64,000 nucleotides of DNA from Pyropia haitanensis (Eukaryota > Rhodophyta > Bangiophyceae > Bangiales > Bangiaceae), in the NCBI GenBank assembly GCA_008729055.1, contig SDUX01000005.1, positions 546,801-610,800 on the forward strand, written 5' to 3'. The notes beneath the pieces are model-generated. The model was not told the origin of the DNA and did no database searches. It worked only from the letters and a program-made list of their open reading frames with translations. The translations under genes were made by a program, and so were the position numbers. Below, in pieces: positions 31,701 through 45,300 of the stretch; position 1 is the stretch's first letter; each line of letters opens with the position of its first letter.

Positions 31701-34700
31701 GCACGCTCGTGTCGTCCGTGTCGACGTGAAGCCGAACCCCGGAAGCGACGCCGTAAGCCAGCTCCATGGGAGCATCCGTGACGACCGAAAGCCCCACAGA
31801 CTCGAGCCATACCTCAACGTCAACGCCACCAATGCTAACGTCCTCACTGACGCCAGATTCTTGCTCGGCGGGCATCTTCGACGCGGCGTCAGCACGCCCC
31901 GCCGAAACAGCCACGGACGTTGACGGGTTCGTGGCGTCTGTTCCTGGTGCCGCGGCGGCTCCTGCGGCGCTATGCTCAGGACCACGCGCACTCGCTGAGG
32001 TGGCATCGTCTGGACCCGAAGCACCAGACGCACCGGGCTCGACGGCGGGCGGGCGCTCGCCTTGGTCCCCCTTGAAGTCGTCCCAGCCGACGACAGGGAC
32101 GGGTGGGCTCGGCACTTTTGCCGCGCAGGCCGCAGCCTGGGAGCTCATCGCCGACGGCAGCGCCAGCAGCTGCGACGGCACGTCGTCCCAAAATGTCACC
32201 ACCTTGGTCGGCCCTTCTACGGACACGGACACGCGGAGGGGCGGGTCAAAGTGCGCGGCCGCCGCGATGGCCCGCGCTGCCGCCTCCTCGCAGACGACAT
32301 CAATGTTGAGCTCAAAGGGCGGCTGGAGGATCTCGTTTTCGGTCACCTGGGAGGAGCCGCCGGCTTCGGCGGCATTCTGACCTTCAGGAAGAACCTCTGG
32401 CTCAGCAGACTTGAGCCCCGCCGCCGACCGGGACTGGTCCACCCCGGGTGGTGCAGTCGACGCCAGCGAAGCAGCCCCCGAGCGGCGAGTCTCGAGCACT
32501 TCCACCAGCAATATCCGCCGCCGACGAGGTGCACCCGGGTCATCCCATGAGTAGCGCGTTGAGTTGCCAGCCCGGACCAGCCACGCGCGGTCGGTTCCGC
32601 CCGGCTGACGAAAGGCAATCGCTCGACGCAGGCAGTTATTCACAAGCCGGTACGGCGGATGCTCCTTGTCTTCCGCGTGAACCACGAGCCCGAGGGAGCC
32701 GCCGCGCAAGCCGACAGACACCACCCGAGCAATGTACTGCTCTTGCCCCTTGGGCCGGTACATCTTGGCGGCCACCTCCCCCAACGACGCGTTCAGCGGC
32801 ACCGGCCGGCTCCAAATCCAGTCGCTCTTCCGTCCGTCCGAGTCAGCACGGCGGAGGCACACGGCAGCCGCCCCGCCCAGTACGTCCCAATGAACAGGCA
32901 CAGCCACGCCAGACGGAACCGAATGCGTCATGGACGCCAACACCATACCGCCCGCGTCCATGGCAGCCGCTTGACAAAACTGAAGGCCACCGCCCGTGCG
33001 GTTCTCAATCCAAGCCGAATTGCGGATGGTGAGCACCGTCGTCCGGCGGAAGCGACCACGTGCCGGGCGGGCCTCGAGCAGCAGCGCTACACTGGGTAGC
33101 CGCAGTGCAATCGGCTTCTCCACATCGGCCAGGTCGGCCCCAATGGCATGCCACGCAGCCAAGTCGTCACTGTCGTCGTCGTCGTCCACCTTGGCCTCCC
33201 GCACCGGAACACCACCACCACGGTTGCCAGTGGCACCAGCTGCACCATAGTCGTTCAGTAAACCGGCGGATGCAGAGCTCACCCGTGACTGCTGTCGCAA
33301 GCGACGGAAGGCAGCGACCTCGGCTGCTGCAGCGCTGGCAGCGTGCTGAGACAGGTCCTCCGCCAGCTGGCAAAACAGGAATGGGCCGGACAGCGCCACG
33401 TACGGGTCGGCTTCGTGTCCCAGCGGGCGACCGCGGAGGAGCGTGGCCTCTCCGTAGCTTCCGGCCGAGTTGCGCTCCTTGAACCGAATGTCAACGTCGG
33501 ACCGGTTGCGGATCCAGTACTCACTCCACAGGGATAGCCCATGGACGCCACCAAAGCTGGTCCGCTCCGCGTTTACCGTCAGCGGCTGCGTCAGCGCGGC
33601 GCGGCCCCAGCCGCCACCGCTTGCGGAGCGTGGTGCATTTGGCTCCACTGCAACGCGACCGGAAGAGGACGGGATCATCGACAGCCGATAGAGGCGACCA
33701 AAGGACGGCGAAGACATTTGCCCAGAGGCAACGCCAAAGTCCATCGGCACATACTCGGCCGCCAGCTCCTCTTCCACCGCCACGGGCGTGTTGCGCACCG
33801 CAAAGCAGATGCCCATCGTCACCGAGTCAGTCCCACATGAATGGACGTGAGCCTTGCCCAGAGGACGAATGACACCTTGCGCGAGGAAGTGGGGCGTCCC
33901 GTCCGCGCTCGTGTCCATCGCCACCGCAGTTTCCAACAGGTTGCGACCGCCGCCACCACTAGGAGGTAGTGCCTCGGCCACGCGAAAGTAGAGTGGGTGC
34001 GGCAGTAGATTCTCCAACACCAGCGGGGCGCTAAAGGCAATGTCCAACCAACTCTCGGCCGCGGCCAAGTGTCGGCTGGCCGCCCGCGTCTCGGCCAGGG
34101 TCTGCAATATAGAATTCGCCGCCACAGAGTCCACGCGCGGGCGAAGCGAGAAGTGAAACGCCGACGAAGCCTCCCCAAAGGAGCGGCACACCAGGGGGAG
34201 AGCAGACAGCTCTGCCGCCTGGCGACGGTCCGATGCTCGCTGCGCCTTCGCGGCGGCACCGCGCAGCCACTCCGCAGGGGGAAGCGGCGAGCTCCAGTCA
34301 TACTCCCGCTCCTCCTCCACGGACACGCCACCGCCACCCCGCCCGCTCGCATGAGAGGATCCCAGCTTGGCCGACGACGGCTTGGCCGCCATCTCGGGCT
34401 CATCGTCGTCGTCTGAGACGCCCCCGCCGCTCGGGACCGCAACGAGTGCGGGCCGTACACGCAGCAGGCTCGACTGCGAGTGCAGCGGAACGCTCCACCT
34501 CTGGCCAGCGCCAATGGTGGCCAGAGGGCGCACCAACCCGCTCGTGCTCTGCGCCAACGGGCTGACCAGGCCCACCTCCAGCACCGTCTGCGTCTCGTTC
34601 ACGAGGCACACGGGAGAGCGGATCGTCCCAATAGGCACGCCATCCTTCATGACCACATCCCACACGATGACGACCGGCTCGACCGATAAGGGGGAGTCAG

Positions 34701-37700
34701 GGTCGAAGGAGGCCTCCGAGGCCACGTCGCTGGCTGCCACTCCGCTACCATCCCGGGCCCCAGTCGCCCTCATAACCGGCGTGTTGGAGTGCAGCGCATC
34801 TTCCCGCTGCTCAGGCCACAGGGTGATCAAGTGACGGCCCACCTCCGCCGCAAGCAGCTCCACCGGCTCCATCCCGCGTAGAGCCACAAAGCATCGAAGC
34901 GTCGCCTTGCGCCCCACGTTTCCATCCTCAGCTAGCCCCTGCGCGGCGACCAGCTCATCAGCGGGCAGATCCACCTCCACCTGCTCGCCCGTAGACACAG
35001 ACTGCCGCACCGAGTCGTGGGGCAACCACATCACAAGCGGCACACCCAGCTGGTTGCGCACACAAAACGCAGACACAGAAGGCTGGTGAGAATAGCTGCG
35101 GCGCCCTGTCCCGGTTGCACGACCCTTGCCGCCGCCGGCGGTATCGTCATCATCAAGACTGCTGCTCGAGTCAAGGGCGTCGCCCTTGTGCCGAAGCGCG
35201 TCACGCAGTGCGTCAGCGACCCGCAGCGCACCGCGCACCGTCGATGGGGTAAGGTTAACATCCAGGCGTCGGTTGGAGCGAAGGACCACGGCACGGGAAC
35301 CGCTGCGACCGGCAGAGTAGACGGCGTCGGCAGCCCACTGCTCCACGCCGGGCTCCCACCAGCCCTTGGCCTCATTGAACAGCTGGACAGTTACCAGCCC
35401 CGCAACAGACGTCATGAAGGGAACGGTAGTCCGAACTAGGGCGTTCCGCAACCGCACCTCCATGATGGGCACGCATCGACCCTGGGCCTCGTGAGTAAAC
35501 AACAGACGAGCCGCCTTTGCCGACAGTGTCGTCGTCATCTCTGCGGGCGGTGGCGCTCCGGGGTCGCAGCGGGCGGCGCGTGCAAGCGCTTCCGCCTCCA
35601 GACCACTCGACGGCAGGTCGGTGGCACACTGCACGATCGACACAAGCGTCCGCACATCGTTCACGTTGATGCTGGTAAGCATGGACGTCGCGTCAAACGA
35701 CGCACTCGCCGCACCCGACTCATTCGTGGCAGCCGCATACGTGGCGGTCACGTCACAAGGAAAGAGCACGGGTGTCTCGCCATCTTCGTCGTTATCCCCA
35801 TCAGCTTCCAGCTTGTCGCTGCCAGCCGATGCAGTCTTGCGCCGCGCAATCGTAAACTGGCTGCCAGTGCGGCCGACGACAGACCTACCCGACGCGGAGC
35901 GGTTGACAGAGGTCGGGGACGCGGCCGCCCGGGCTACCGCCGCCGCATCCATGGGCGGGCGGGCGAGCGCCACGCGGAGCCGCCGGGCCACGACCGAGAC
36001 CGTCTTGGCCCCCGTGACAGGCGCCCAGTCCAACTTGACCACAAACTGGCCGCGGGTGTTGAGCGCATGCCGCGCAGAGCAGACGCACACCTGCGAGTTT
36101 GAGAGGGTCACTTCCACCGCACGGCCCAGGTACGGGATGTCGGGAGGAGGCGCAGACGACGCTAGGTGCACGTAGCCTGGCACGGTCAGGAGCGTCAAGT
36201 CCCGGAGAAGGCTTGGCAGCAGCATCAGCCGCAGGGACGAGAGCGTCATTTTGATGTTGGGCCGCCCGTCTGCTGGCTTGTCGTACGTGACCGCAATTTC
36301 CCGCCCTTGCGAGGCACCCGCAAGCGTGTCGGAGGCTGGCAACGCTTGCGCGCTCGAACCATCCGTAGATGAAGACCGCGAGGCCCGCAAAGCGGCCACC
36401 CCAGAGCTGCCCAGTGAGAGAGGGCTCAGTAGCACACGGTGCCGTCCCCCTTCCGGTCGCTTGTCCCTAATGCTCTTGGCGTTGCAGGAGAGCTCAGCCG
36501 ACAGGCTCCCGTCCTCCATCGTATCCGCAACCCCGTTGACGTTGGCAACGTCCACGGACACGACCTCCCGAGCAGCGGCCACATTGTCGTCGCCATACAC
36601 CACGGTGAGAGAGAAGGAGGGCATTGCAAACACCGCCCGGAGATACGGCCGCACGGGGTCCCCGGGCTGCGCCCGCGGCAGGGCGGCCGGTCCCTTCCCA
36701 CTGCCTTGGGGTGTCGCAGGGAGCGGCTTCTCCGTGGGTTCCCGAGCAACCTGCCCGTCCGGAGCCGAGTCTGGCGTGTCGTCGTCCAGCGCAGGTCCCG
36801 CCTCCACCGTGGATATCCTGTCCTTGCCAAAGTCCGTGTCCTCCGAGTCGACGGTCTCCATCAGGTTTTCCGTCAGCACAAAGTACAGCACCGAGTAAGC
36901 TGCCTCGCTCAGACGTAGCGCCACGCCATCAGGCAGAAGCAGACGCGCGCGCGTAGCTGGGAGGTTCACTACGCTCTGAGCTGCTCCGTCCGCTCCGCCG
37001 GCGGAAGCGGAGCAGGCGTCCCCATCCTCCACCGGAGATACGTCGAGACGAACGTCCAAAACCGTGTCGGTCATGAATGGCGGCTTGTCCTTGACACCCA
37101 CCATGTCGGCGGAAAAGGTCTCGTCGTCCGCAATGTACGCCACCCTCGCTGACACGCCGCTGACCCGCACATGCGCGCCAACGGCGTAGCCCGCGGCGGG
37201 GTCGTCAAAGTTGTCTGCCTGCAGCAGCCCCAACTTGACGTGCAGTGCCTCGTGCGAGTTACTCGAGTGCCGCGGAAGGATGACGTCCACGTTTCGAGCA
37301 ACAGCCGCGACGCGGACACGACTCGAGGACGCCTCACTGCACCGGGAGGGGCCACGATTCAGCTCTGCCGACGCAGTCCCAGAGGAACCCTCGGGGGACA
37401 CCGCCGACGCAGCCTCCACCGCCCGCAGCGCCGGTTGAAGTCCAGCCTGCAGCAAAGAGAGGTACTGCGACAACACATTCACAAATCGCTGCAGGTAGAC
37501 CAGCTTGACGTCGCCAAAGCGTATCCGCAGCCAGACGTCACCGCCGCCAGCCTCGGGGGCGGAGAGGCTCCACCCGTCATGCTTGAGCTCACTCTCGGGG
37601 AGCTCAAGCGCCCCAGCATCGGGCACTCTGCGGTCCTGTCCCCTGGACGCGTCGGTTCGGGTGACCCCAGGGGCGCGCTCCAGCAAGTCCCGGATTCCGT

Positions 37701-40700
37701 GCGGTGTGCGCCGGTACACCAGCGCGTCCTCATACTCGTTCACCGACGCGGTCAGGTCGGTGACGACAAACGAGTCGAGCTCCCCGCTGGCGCTAAGCGA
37801 ACCCGACGGGGCCTGCTCGGCGCGCATCGCCGCGCCGCCTACATCTACGGTGGCGAGTGCTCCCTCCGCGGCAGCGAGAACGAGGCGCACGCCATCAAGC
37901 TGCGCCACAACGCTTAGGCGTCCTCGCTGCGCCAGTGCCGCGGCCGACTGCTCCAGGACAGCACCGGCGCCAGTCTGTAGCCGCCGCGCAGCCTCACCTG
38001 TGGTCGTGCCAAGCGCAGTGAACGGGTCGACATACTCCCCGGCAGCAGCGCCATCCACAGGGTCCGCGCTGTGGCCAGACAGGAGGGAGCCCGTGCTCAC
38101 ACCAGCACTGTTGACCTCGCCCGGACGGGAGCTCGAGCGTGTCCGAGCTGCAGGGGAGACGCCCGCGCGGGAGGAACGCCCGCGCTTGGACTTGCGGCCA
38201 GACCTGTAGAAAAAGGCCACCACCCGGATGTACGTTTCTCGCACACACACAAGGTTGAGCGACAGAAACCGGACGTCCAGGCTCTGGTTCCGCTCCGCCG
38301 CGTTGGAGCGATACTGGATCTGTACAAACGCACGGTCGTCCAACACCGGCGCCTCGCTGCCGGCGCGCGAGACCTCCGATCGCGGTGGCGACACGCCCCG
38401 TCGGGCCGCCCCTGGCCCGGCGTGCGCCAGCCTCCTGAACGCCGCCGTCGTGCCACGAGACCCATCCGTCACGGAAAAGGAGCGCACCCGGTAGGCCGCA
38501 ACCAGATGGTCCCCGCCAGAGGTCGCCTCCAGCTCTGTGCCGGTTGCTTCTGCCGTGACCAACCGACGGCCGGTGGCGTCCCGGAGCTCGAGAGAGGAGC
38601 TTTCAATCGCCAGAGAAATGTCCAGCGCAGCCAGGCCACTAGGTGCATCGCCAGACGAGTCGCTGCCGCTCCGATCACGCGAGAGAGAATCCACAGGCGG
38701 CAGTCGCGGGGAGCCCACTCCCCCCGACAACCTTCTTGGTGACGAGCTGGCAGGAGGTGGTGGCGGTGACGACGGTGTCACGGCCATGGCCTTGGCCCAC
38801 GTCCGCGCAAGGCCAAGCAATCGAATGTATGACCGATGCGACAGAAACAGCCGTAAAGCTGGCACACGACCCCGTAGCCGTGCCTTGGCCAGCGACATGA
38901 GGCCCGCGGCCTGCACCATCTTAGCGTCGTGCAGGACTTGCACCGAAAGGTGAACAGAGAACGGTTTCACCAGGCGCTCCACAAAGTCACGCTCCCGAGC
39001 ACCCGACGACGGACGGGCTCCTGAGCCCGGCACGGCCGCAGACGGGCGTCCATACAGAGCCGACCCAGCGCCGTGCGCGCCCAGCAGAACATCTGCGCCA
39101 GCCTGTGCACGCCGCTCACGGTCCGAGCGGGCATCGGACGTCAACGACGTGGCGGCTGCCGTCGACGGTGCCACAAAGACGCCCACGTTGGCCAGTGTGA
39201 CGCGATAGGCAGAGTAGTTTGCGCGACTGTCGCGCCGCGGCATGAGCTTCCCGTCCGCAGCGGTCACAGTGCCCTTGGCCGACGACTCCTCCGCCTCGTC
39301 CTTCGAATCGCCTCCAACGCTCTCCGCCCCGTCTTGCTTCAGCTCCATAGGTGGACTTACAGCCGCAACGCCCAGCGTACCGAGGTTGGCCACCAGCGCG
39401 GGGCTGTTATCCGAAGACCCGGGGAATATAAAGCGGGGTGCCCGAATGACCAGGTCCAGCTGCATTGGCAGTGCCTGTGCCGTAAGCGTTCGCTCCAGTT
39501 CCACCCGCATGGCGGCCAACTTGGGCGCAGCAACAGAGCTCAACAGCTCCAGCACCGGCTCTTCGGCCGACCCGCGCGGTTGGAAAAACGTAAGCGCCGA
39601 CATCAGCGAGCCAGACGGGCCGTCCACCACCGCCTCGACGCAGCCAACGGCGGCCTCCACAGACAAGCGCCCCGACTGGTGGCGGTTCGCCTCGCGTTGC
39701 AACCGCACCGCAATAAGGTACTGTAGGGCGTCGCCCTCTGACACGTCGTGGAAACCGGTCGCATCACCCGACCGGCTGCCCGTACTCGTATCCCGCTCGG
39801 CAGTCCCCGCCGCAAACGAAGACGCAACGGTGGAGAAGTAGCTCGCAGAACCAATCCACGAGTCCTTCTCCGACGCCACTGAAAACTCGGGCTGGCCGCT
39901 GTCCGAATGCTCGGGCAGCTGGTCCCGCGCCTGCGCGTCCCGCAGGTTGTCCTCTGCCGCAGGCTCAAAGCCGCCGCGAATGGCGGCCAGCGCTTGGGTG
40001 ACACCCACGGGGTACGCACCGTCCCCGCGGAACGGGCGTGACGAAGGTGTCCGCCGTGAGCCCGCTACGACCGCCTTCTCGTCAGCCGAACCGGCCGCCT
40101 CCTCGTCTGAGCCGTTCGCCTCGGAGTTTGACAGCTCGCCGGGCAACGAATCGGGTGGCGCGTCTGTGTTGGAAGCGCCGCTCTCGTCGTCCTGATCCGT
40201 GCTCGTCGCTGAGGGCGTCGCGCACGACACCCACGGCACGCGCGGGTACAGCACACGAAAGTCCCGTGTCAGGTCCCGCGCCTCCACCGTGCCCAGGAGC
40301 AGCTCCAGGAGCGCCCCCCCGTGCGGACGCGCCTCAAAGCCAACCCGCAACTCCCGAAAGGAGAGGTCCACTAGAGGCGTTGGCGCCTTTGGGTGTCCTC
40401 CGCGGCTCAACCGGAGGGAACCCCGGCTGAGGAGTACCCCAAACCGTACCAGCGGCGCCGTGATGTCCTCTTCGGTCACCCCCGCCGACGAGATGTGGTC
40501 ATCTTCGCTGACGCCCAAAAAGTCGGTCAGCTGCGAGGCGGTCAGCGCCGCGTCCTCCGCGGCGTCTTGCGGCGGCGACTCTGGCCCAGTGGTGGGGGTG
40601 GACGAGAAGAAGGACCAGATACGCGACGTCGTCGACGCCGTTGCCGCGGTCGATGTGGACGCCGCGGCCGCAGCCGCGGCCCAGGCGGGCGACAGGGACT

Positions 40701-42324
40701 TGATCTTATCGTCGGCCAGCTCTCGATAAAAGAGCAGGTCCGTGACGGGCACCTCCTCCTCCAGCCGCGCGATCGTGCTGAGCGCCTCGGGGGGCTCCGT
40801 CTCGCCCAGCCGCCGAGACCGCACCAGCGAGATGCGCGCAGCAACGTACGCCTTGAGCTGCGTCCGCGTCGTGCGCTGGCCCGCCGCCGACAGCCGCCAC
40901 GCCGCGGTCGCCCGGGCGGCCGAACCGGGCAGCAGCTGCTCCAGCGCCCACCGCCATCGCTCCGACGCTGTCCGGGGGCGCTTGGCTCGCCGAGAAAGCT
41001 CTGAAAAGTACACGGTGGTTTGCAACAGGGAAGAGTACTGCACGTCGTCCAGCGCGAAGCCCACCTCGGGCAGCTCGACGACGAGTTGCACCCGCGGCGT
41101 GTCGGCCAACACCTCGTCCGCGGCCTCATCTGCAGAGGCGTCCTCGTCCGTCGATTCCGGTGCCGCCTCGGCCGCGACGTCGTCTTCTCCCCCAGTGCTG
41201 GCATCTCCGCCAGCAAGACGGGCCTGCTTGCGCTTCCGGGATGCCGCCCGCCTCGCGGTGGCGGCCGCCAGCGCGGAGCTCTTGGTGAGCGTCGCCCTCA
41301 TGTTGACAAAAACGGGTGCGATCAGGTGCTGCGCCGCGCCGGGCACGCCGCCCGCCGCGTCGCCCGCGTCGCCCGCCGCGTCACCCGCTGCTTCCGCCTT
41401 GTCCTCGTCGGCCGCCGCCGCGGGGGCGGCCTCTGCCATATGTACATCCGACGGGGAGGAAGGCGTGGTAGCGGTCTTGGCGGTCTCGTCCAGCACCCAC
41501 TGGCGGAGCGCGTCGTGGTCGTTGAACGACAGGCTGTCGCCGCGGGACAGGCCGGGTCCCTCCGCCGTCGGTGGCGCGCCGTCACCCCCCCGCGCTGCCC
41601 GGCCCGGTAGCAGGGGCGCCCAGTCCACCACCAGCCCCTGCAGCTGAAGGAGCTTGTGGATGGCGGGCGTGTCGTGGTCCTCGACAAACGCCTCGTCCCA
41701 CTGGGCGTTGGTGGACACGGCCGACAGTGAGTCGAGGGAGAGAGAGAGGGTGTAGGGCAGCGCCGGCGCGCTGACCGTGTCCTCAAACAGGATGATCAGG
41801 TCGCGCACCTCAAACTGGATGTTGTCGGCCACCTTGGTCAGCAGCCCCGACGTGAAGGACCAGCCCCAGCTGGCCGCCGTCGACGCCGTCGACGACGATG
41901 CGGCCGCGTCAACGCCGGCGCCCACCCCGTACCGTGCCTGCCGCACCGCATCGTCCGTGTCGAGGCGGGCGCGCTTGATGCGCGCCTCGCGCGCGTCGAG
42001 CGCGTCCGCGCTCGACGCGGACGCGGCCGACACGGGCGACGCAAAGACGGTCAGCTGCTGGAGGGTGACGCGGACGGGCGCGGAGCTGAGGCGCTTCCAT
42101 GGCACCTCGAGCGACAGCAGGCCGATAAAGCCCGAGTGCACGGTCACGGGCAGGGCCAGGCCGAGCGACTCAAAGAGGACGGCCAGCGCCTCGGGGCGGA
42201 GGGCGAGGCCGGTGAGCTCGAGGTTGCCGCCCCACACGCCAAAGCGGATGCTGTCCCGGTCGATCCCGTGCACGTACTGACCGAGGACGCGGGTGAGCAC
42301 GTCCGCGAGCAGCGACTCGAGCAT
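28603..42324 (-). CDS. VPS13: VPS13-family bridge-like lipid transfer protein with C-terminal UBA
   Basis: ATG at 42,324 opens 4,573 codons without a visible intron, ending TGA at 28,603. It starts with a chorein N-terminal domain (MLESLLADVLTRVLGQYVHG, then GVWGGNLELTGLALR). A very long middle should form the hydrophobic lipid groove. Residues ~2,760-3,240 hold the VAB/SHR-binding repeats (VLENLLPHPLYFRV, LWSEYWIRNRSDVDIRF, RNSAWIENRTGG). Residues ~3,760-3,990 are the VPS13 C-terminal/ATG2-C-like helices (LKFLTSNSLVGNPSALF, LLGSVLKPVAGALDLIAEP). A PH-like segment lies near 4,110, and a UBA domain ends the protein (LMELGFPRADAVRAL). VPS13 moves glycerolipids between organelles at contact sites. 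It is longer than yeast VPS13 (about 3,140) and close to animal VPS13D, which also has a UBA, though not at the end. Confidence 0.95.
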
Positions 42325-45300
42325 CGTAGCCGGCGCGGGCGGCGACGCCGCCGCCGCCGCGGCACCACCCTAGTGCGATGCCTGGCCCGGGAACGACGCC
42401 GCTGCCGCCGCGAGGGGGGGGTCCGCCGCGTGGCGGGCAGAGGGGGGAGGGGGAGGGTGGGTCGGTCGCACACGCAGCCGCGCTGGCGGGGCGGCGGCTC
42501 GCCTCTACAGCCGTGTCGGTCAGGGGGGGGGGCCGCGGCAAACGCCGCAGCGGCCGACGTGGGCACAGACCAAGACGCAACCGCGGCAGTGGCAGTCGCA
42601 GGGACGCGGCCGCAGCACAGTCGCCGGCAGCGGTAGGCGCAGCAGGAAAGGTTGACGGCCGCCTCGGCGGCAGACGCAGCGCTGCCGTCTGTGTACCGCA
42701 GCACCCCGCCGCAGCGCGACACGGGTCACAGCGGGCAACGGGCGGGGGCGTCGCCACGCTGGGGTGACCCCAGCAACGGGGGGTCGGGGAGAGCATTTAC
42801 GTTGCGGGACTGCCTGTTTTGCAGCACGGCAGTGTCCCAATTCGTGTCTTGGTCATTTATTTCCCCCAGTGCTGAAACTAGGGGGGCTACAAACGGTGGA
42901 TCCATTCACGACAGAAATCGAGGCGTAAGAAAGATCAGGCCGAAAAAAACATATTCTAGTCTTCTAAGGGACGGCTTGGTTCGCTTTTGGTTTTTTCATC
43001 GGCATTTGATCTGTCGTGATCATGGATTGGGGGGAGGGGGGGCGCGGCGCTATCAACGGCGATGCCTTTGGCGGCGGCAGCGCCGCCACGAGCGCCGCCT
43101 GCGTCAGCGTGGACGGCGGCGGCGTCGACGGCGGCGGGTTCCACCCCCCCCAGCAGCTTCTCACCCGGCCGTCCCCCACCCATGCCTCACGCTTCCCGTC
43201 AAGAGCGGCAACGGTGACGCCGGCGGTCGCGGTCTCCACTCTCCACCCCTTTGCCTCTGCCCCCTTCCCCCCGCGCTCCCGTGCGGGCGCTGTCACAACT
43301 GTGGTTCTAGCGATGGTCCTCGCCCCCCCCCCCCCCCCGCCAGCTGCTGCCGCCACCGCGTCGGCAGCGACGGCAACCGCGCCCCCCCCTCCGCATCGCG
43401 CCGTCCCTCCGGGCGGCCGCGCGCGGCTTCTCCGCGCGCCGCGCCGCGGCCGCAACCGCGGTGTCGCGATGGGCCACCGCCGCGGCGGCGACGGCGGTGG
43501 GCGTGGCGGCCCGCGTGGGGGTGTTGGCGGTGGCGCCCGCCGCCGCGCGCGGGCGGTCGGCGGCGGCCACAGCCGCCGCAGCGGCCGCCGCGGCGTTGCC
43601 TGTGGGGGGGTCACACCCCCCGGGGAGGCCCGCGGCGGCCCATCTTCCGCCGCGATCATTGGTGCACCCGTCGGCGCCGCCGGAGCGGCGGCGGCGTTCG
43701 ATTGACGTTGGCGGTGGGCGCGTGCGTGCGGGGCAAAGGGAGGGTAGGACGTCGTTGCTGCTGCGGTGGCTGCTGCCCACACCCAGTTAAGACCGGTCTA
43801 TCTGGGACATACGGCTTTTCGAATGCCGTTCTGCCCTCTCGTTGGCTGCCCTCATGTTTCATCTACTGCTCCTGCTCTCTGGTTGGTACACGTCACATTT
43901 GGGACAGTGTTTTTCTCTTTGAAGCTCTCCTGCCCAATGGAGTTATGAAGGTGGTGAAAAAGCATGTACTGAACAGCCCCAGAGCTTGTGTGAGAGCTGG
44001 TGGGGACTGCGACGCAAGCAAACATTTGGCCGCGCGCAAGCTGTTTGAACGGGCGAGTGTGAAAAATCGAGCGTCGCATCCTCCTTGAGAGCGCTCTCCC
44101 TCCCTTGCTGTCCCCACCTCCATCCCCCTCCTGCCGGCCGTCTTCCATGCTATACGTCGCCGCCTCTCCCACGGGACGACGTCTGCCGATGCCACCCCCT
44201 GCCGTACCTGCCGCTGCTGTTCTCGCGCGTCGCCCCCTTTCGTCTCAGACGCTGGGCGCCTCTGCATAGGCTGACCGTGGTCCCCCTGCCTGGACTGGTC
44301 TGTCCGCCGACCCGAGTGTTGCCCGAGTCCCTCCCGCCCGGCGCCCCCCCCTGTCCCTCCCGGCGTGCCCCCTCCCCCACCCCCGCCCGGTGGAGCTGTA
44401 CGGCCACTAGCGCCCATGTGCACCCTACGTGGACCGAGCATCCCGCTGCCGCCTGTGCCCCCATCCCCCCCACGCGATGGGCCCGTTTCTGCCACCGGCG
44501 AGCCACTCGTCCGTAGCGAGGGTGGAGTGGAGGAAAGGAGTGACACACGAGGTGCAGACAAAAGCCAGGTGCCGTCCAGAGGTACAATCAACAAAATCCT
44601 TTACCAGACAGGCGACCTCATGTACACCACTGCGCCAGGTAAAAAAAAAAGAGAAGAATACGGTCAGCGCCGAGAAAAAAAATACAGAAAATAGGAAGCG
44701 ATGCAGACTCGCATGGTTACCTTGTATGGGCACAACCAGAAAGATCTGCCCCGATTGATTGCACCATAACCCCCAGCGGTACATAAGCGCTTCTCTCCGC
44801 TTCACGGCCACACGTCGAAACATACCTTGGGATATGGTCCATTGCTGGAGCGCTCATAGCGTGAGTTACCCAGGTGTAGCCGACCGAGGAGACAGCACAG
44901 AAACTCAAAGGTGGGAAAGTCCGATCCGAGCGCCGCGTCGGTAAGACGCCGACGGTGGCTGGGAAGGCTGGGGGGGTCACAGAGCGATGCGGTCGATAGC
45001 GGGGTGGACGAGAGATGGTGCGGTCCACGGCGTTGCTGGCCCACCCACGGCGTGAACCGCGTGAAAGTGCCTCTTGAAATGTGGATGTATTTGCTATAAC
45101 TCGTTCTTTTTCAGATCCCAGCGACCACCCTTAACTGGGTGTGTGCCGCCGCTTTCGCTGCCGCCTCCGCTACAGCCTCCGCTGCCGGTGCGCGCGACGC
45201 CCCAGCCGCCCAGAGGGGGTCTCGCACGTCCCACTGCGTCTCCCCCCGATCCCGCAAAAAACAATAAAAAAACAACCAAAACCGCCGCGCGACCCTCGGT

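Noticed and set aside
44600..44660. Minus-strand TTTACCTGGCGCAGTGG resembling the 5' end of U1 snRNA
   Set aside because: The leading ATAC is replaced by a T run, and the expected loop I sequence and Sm site are not found.
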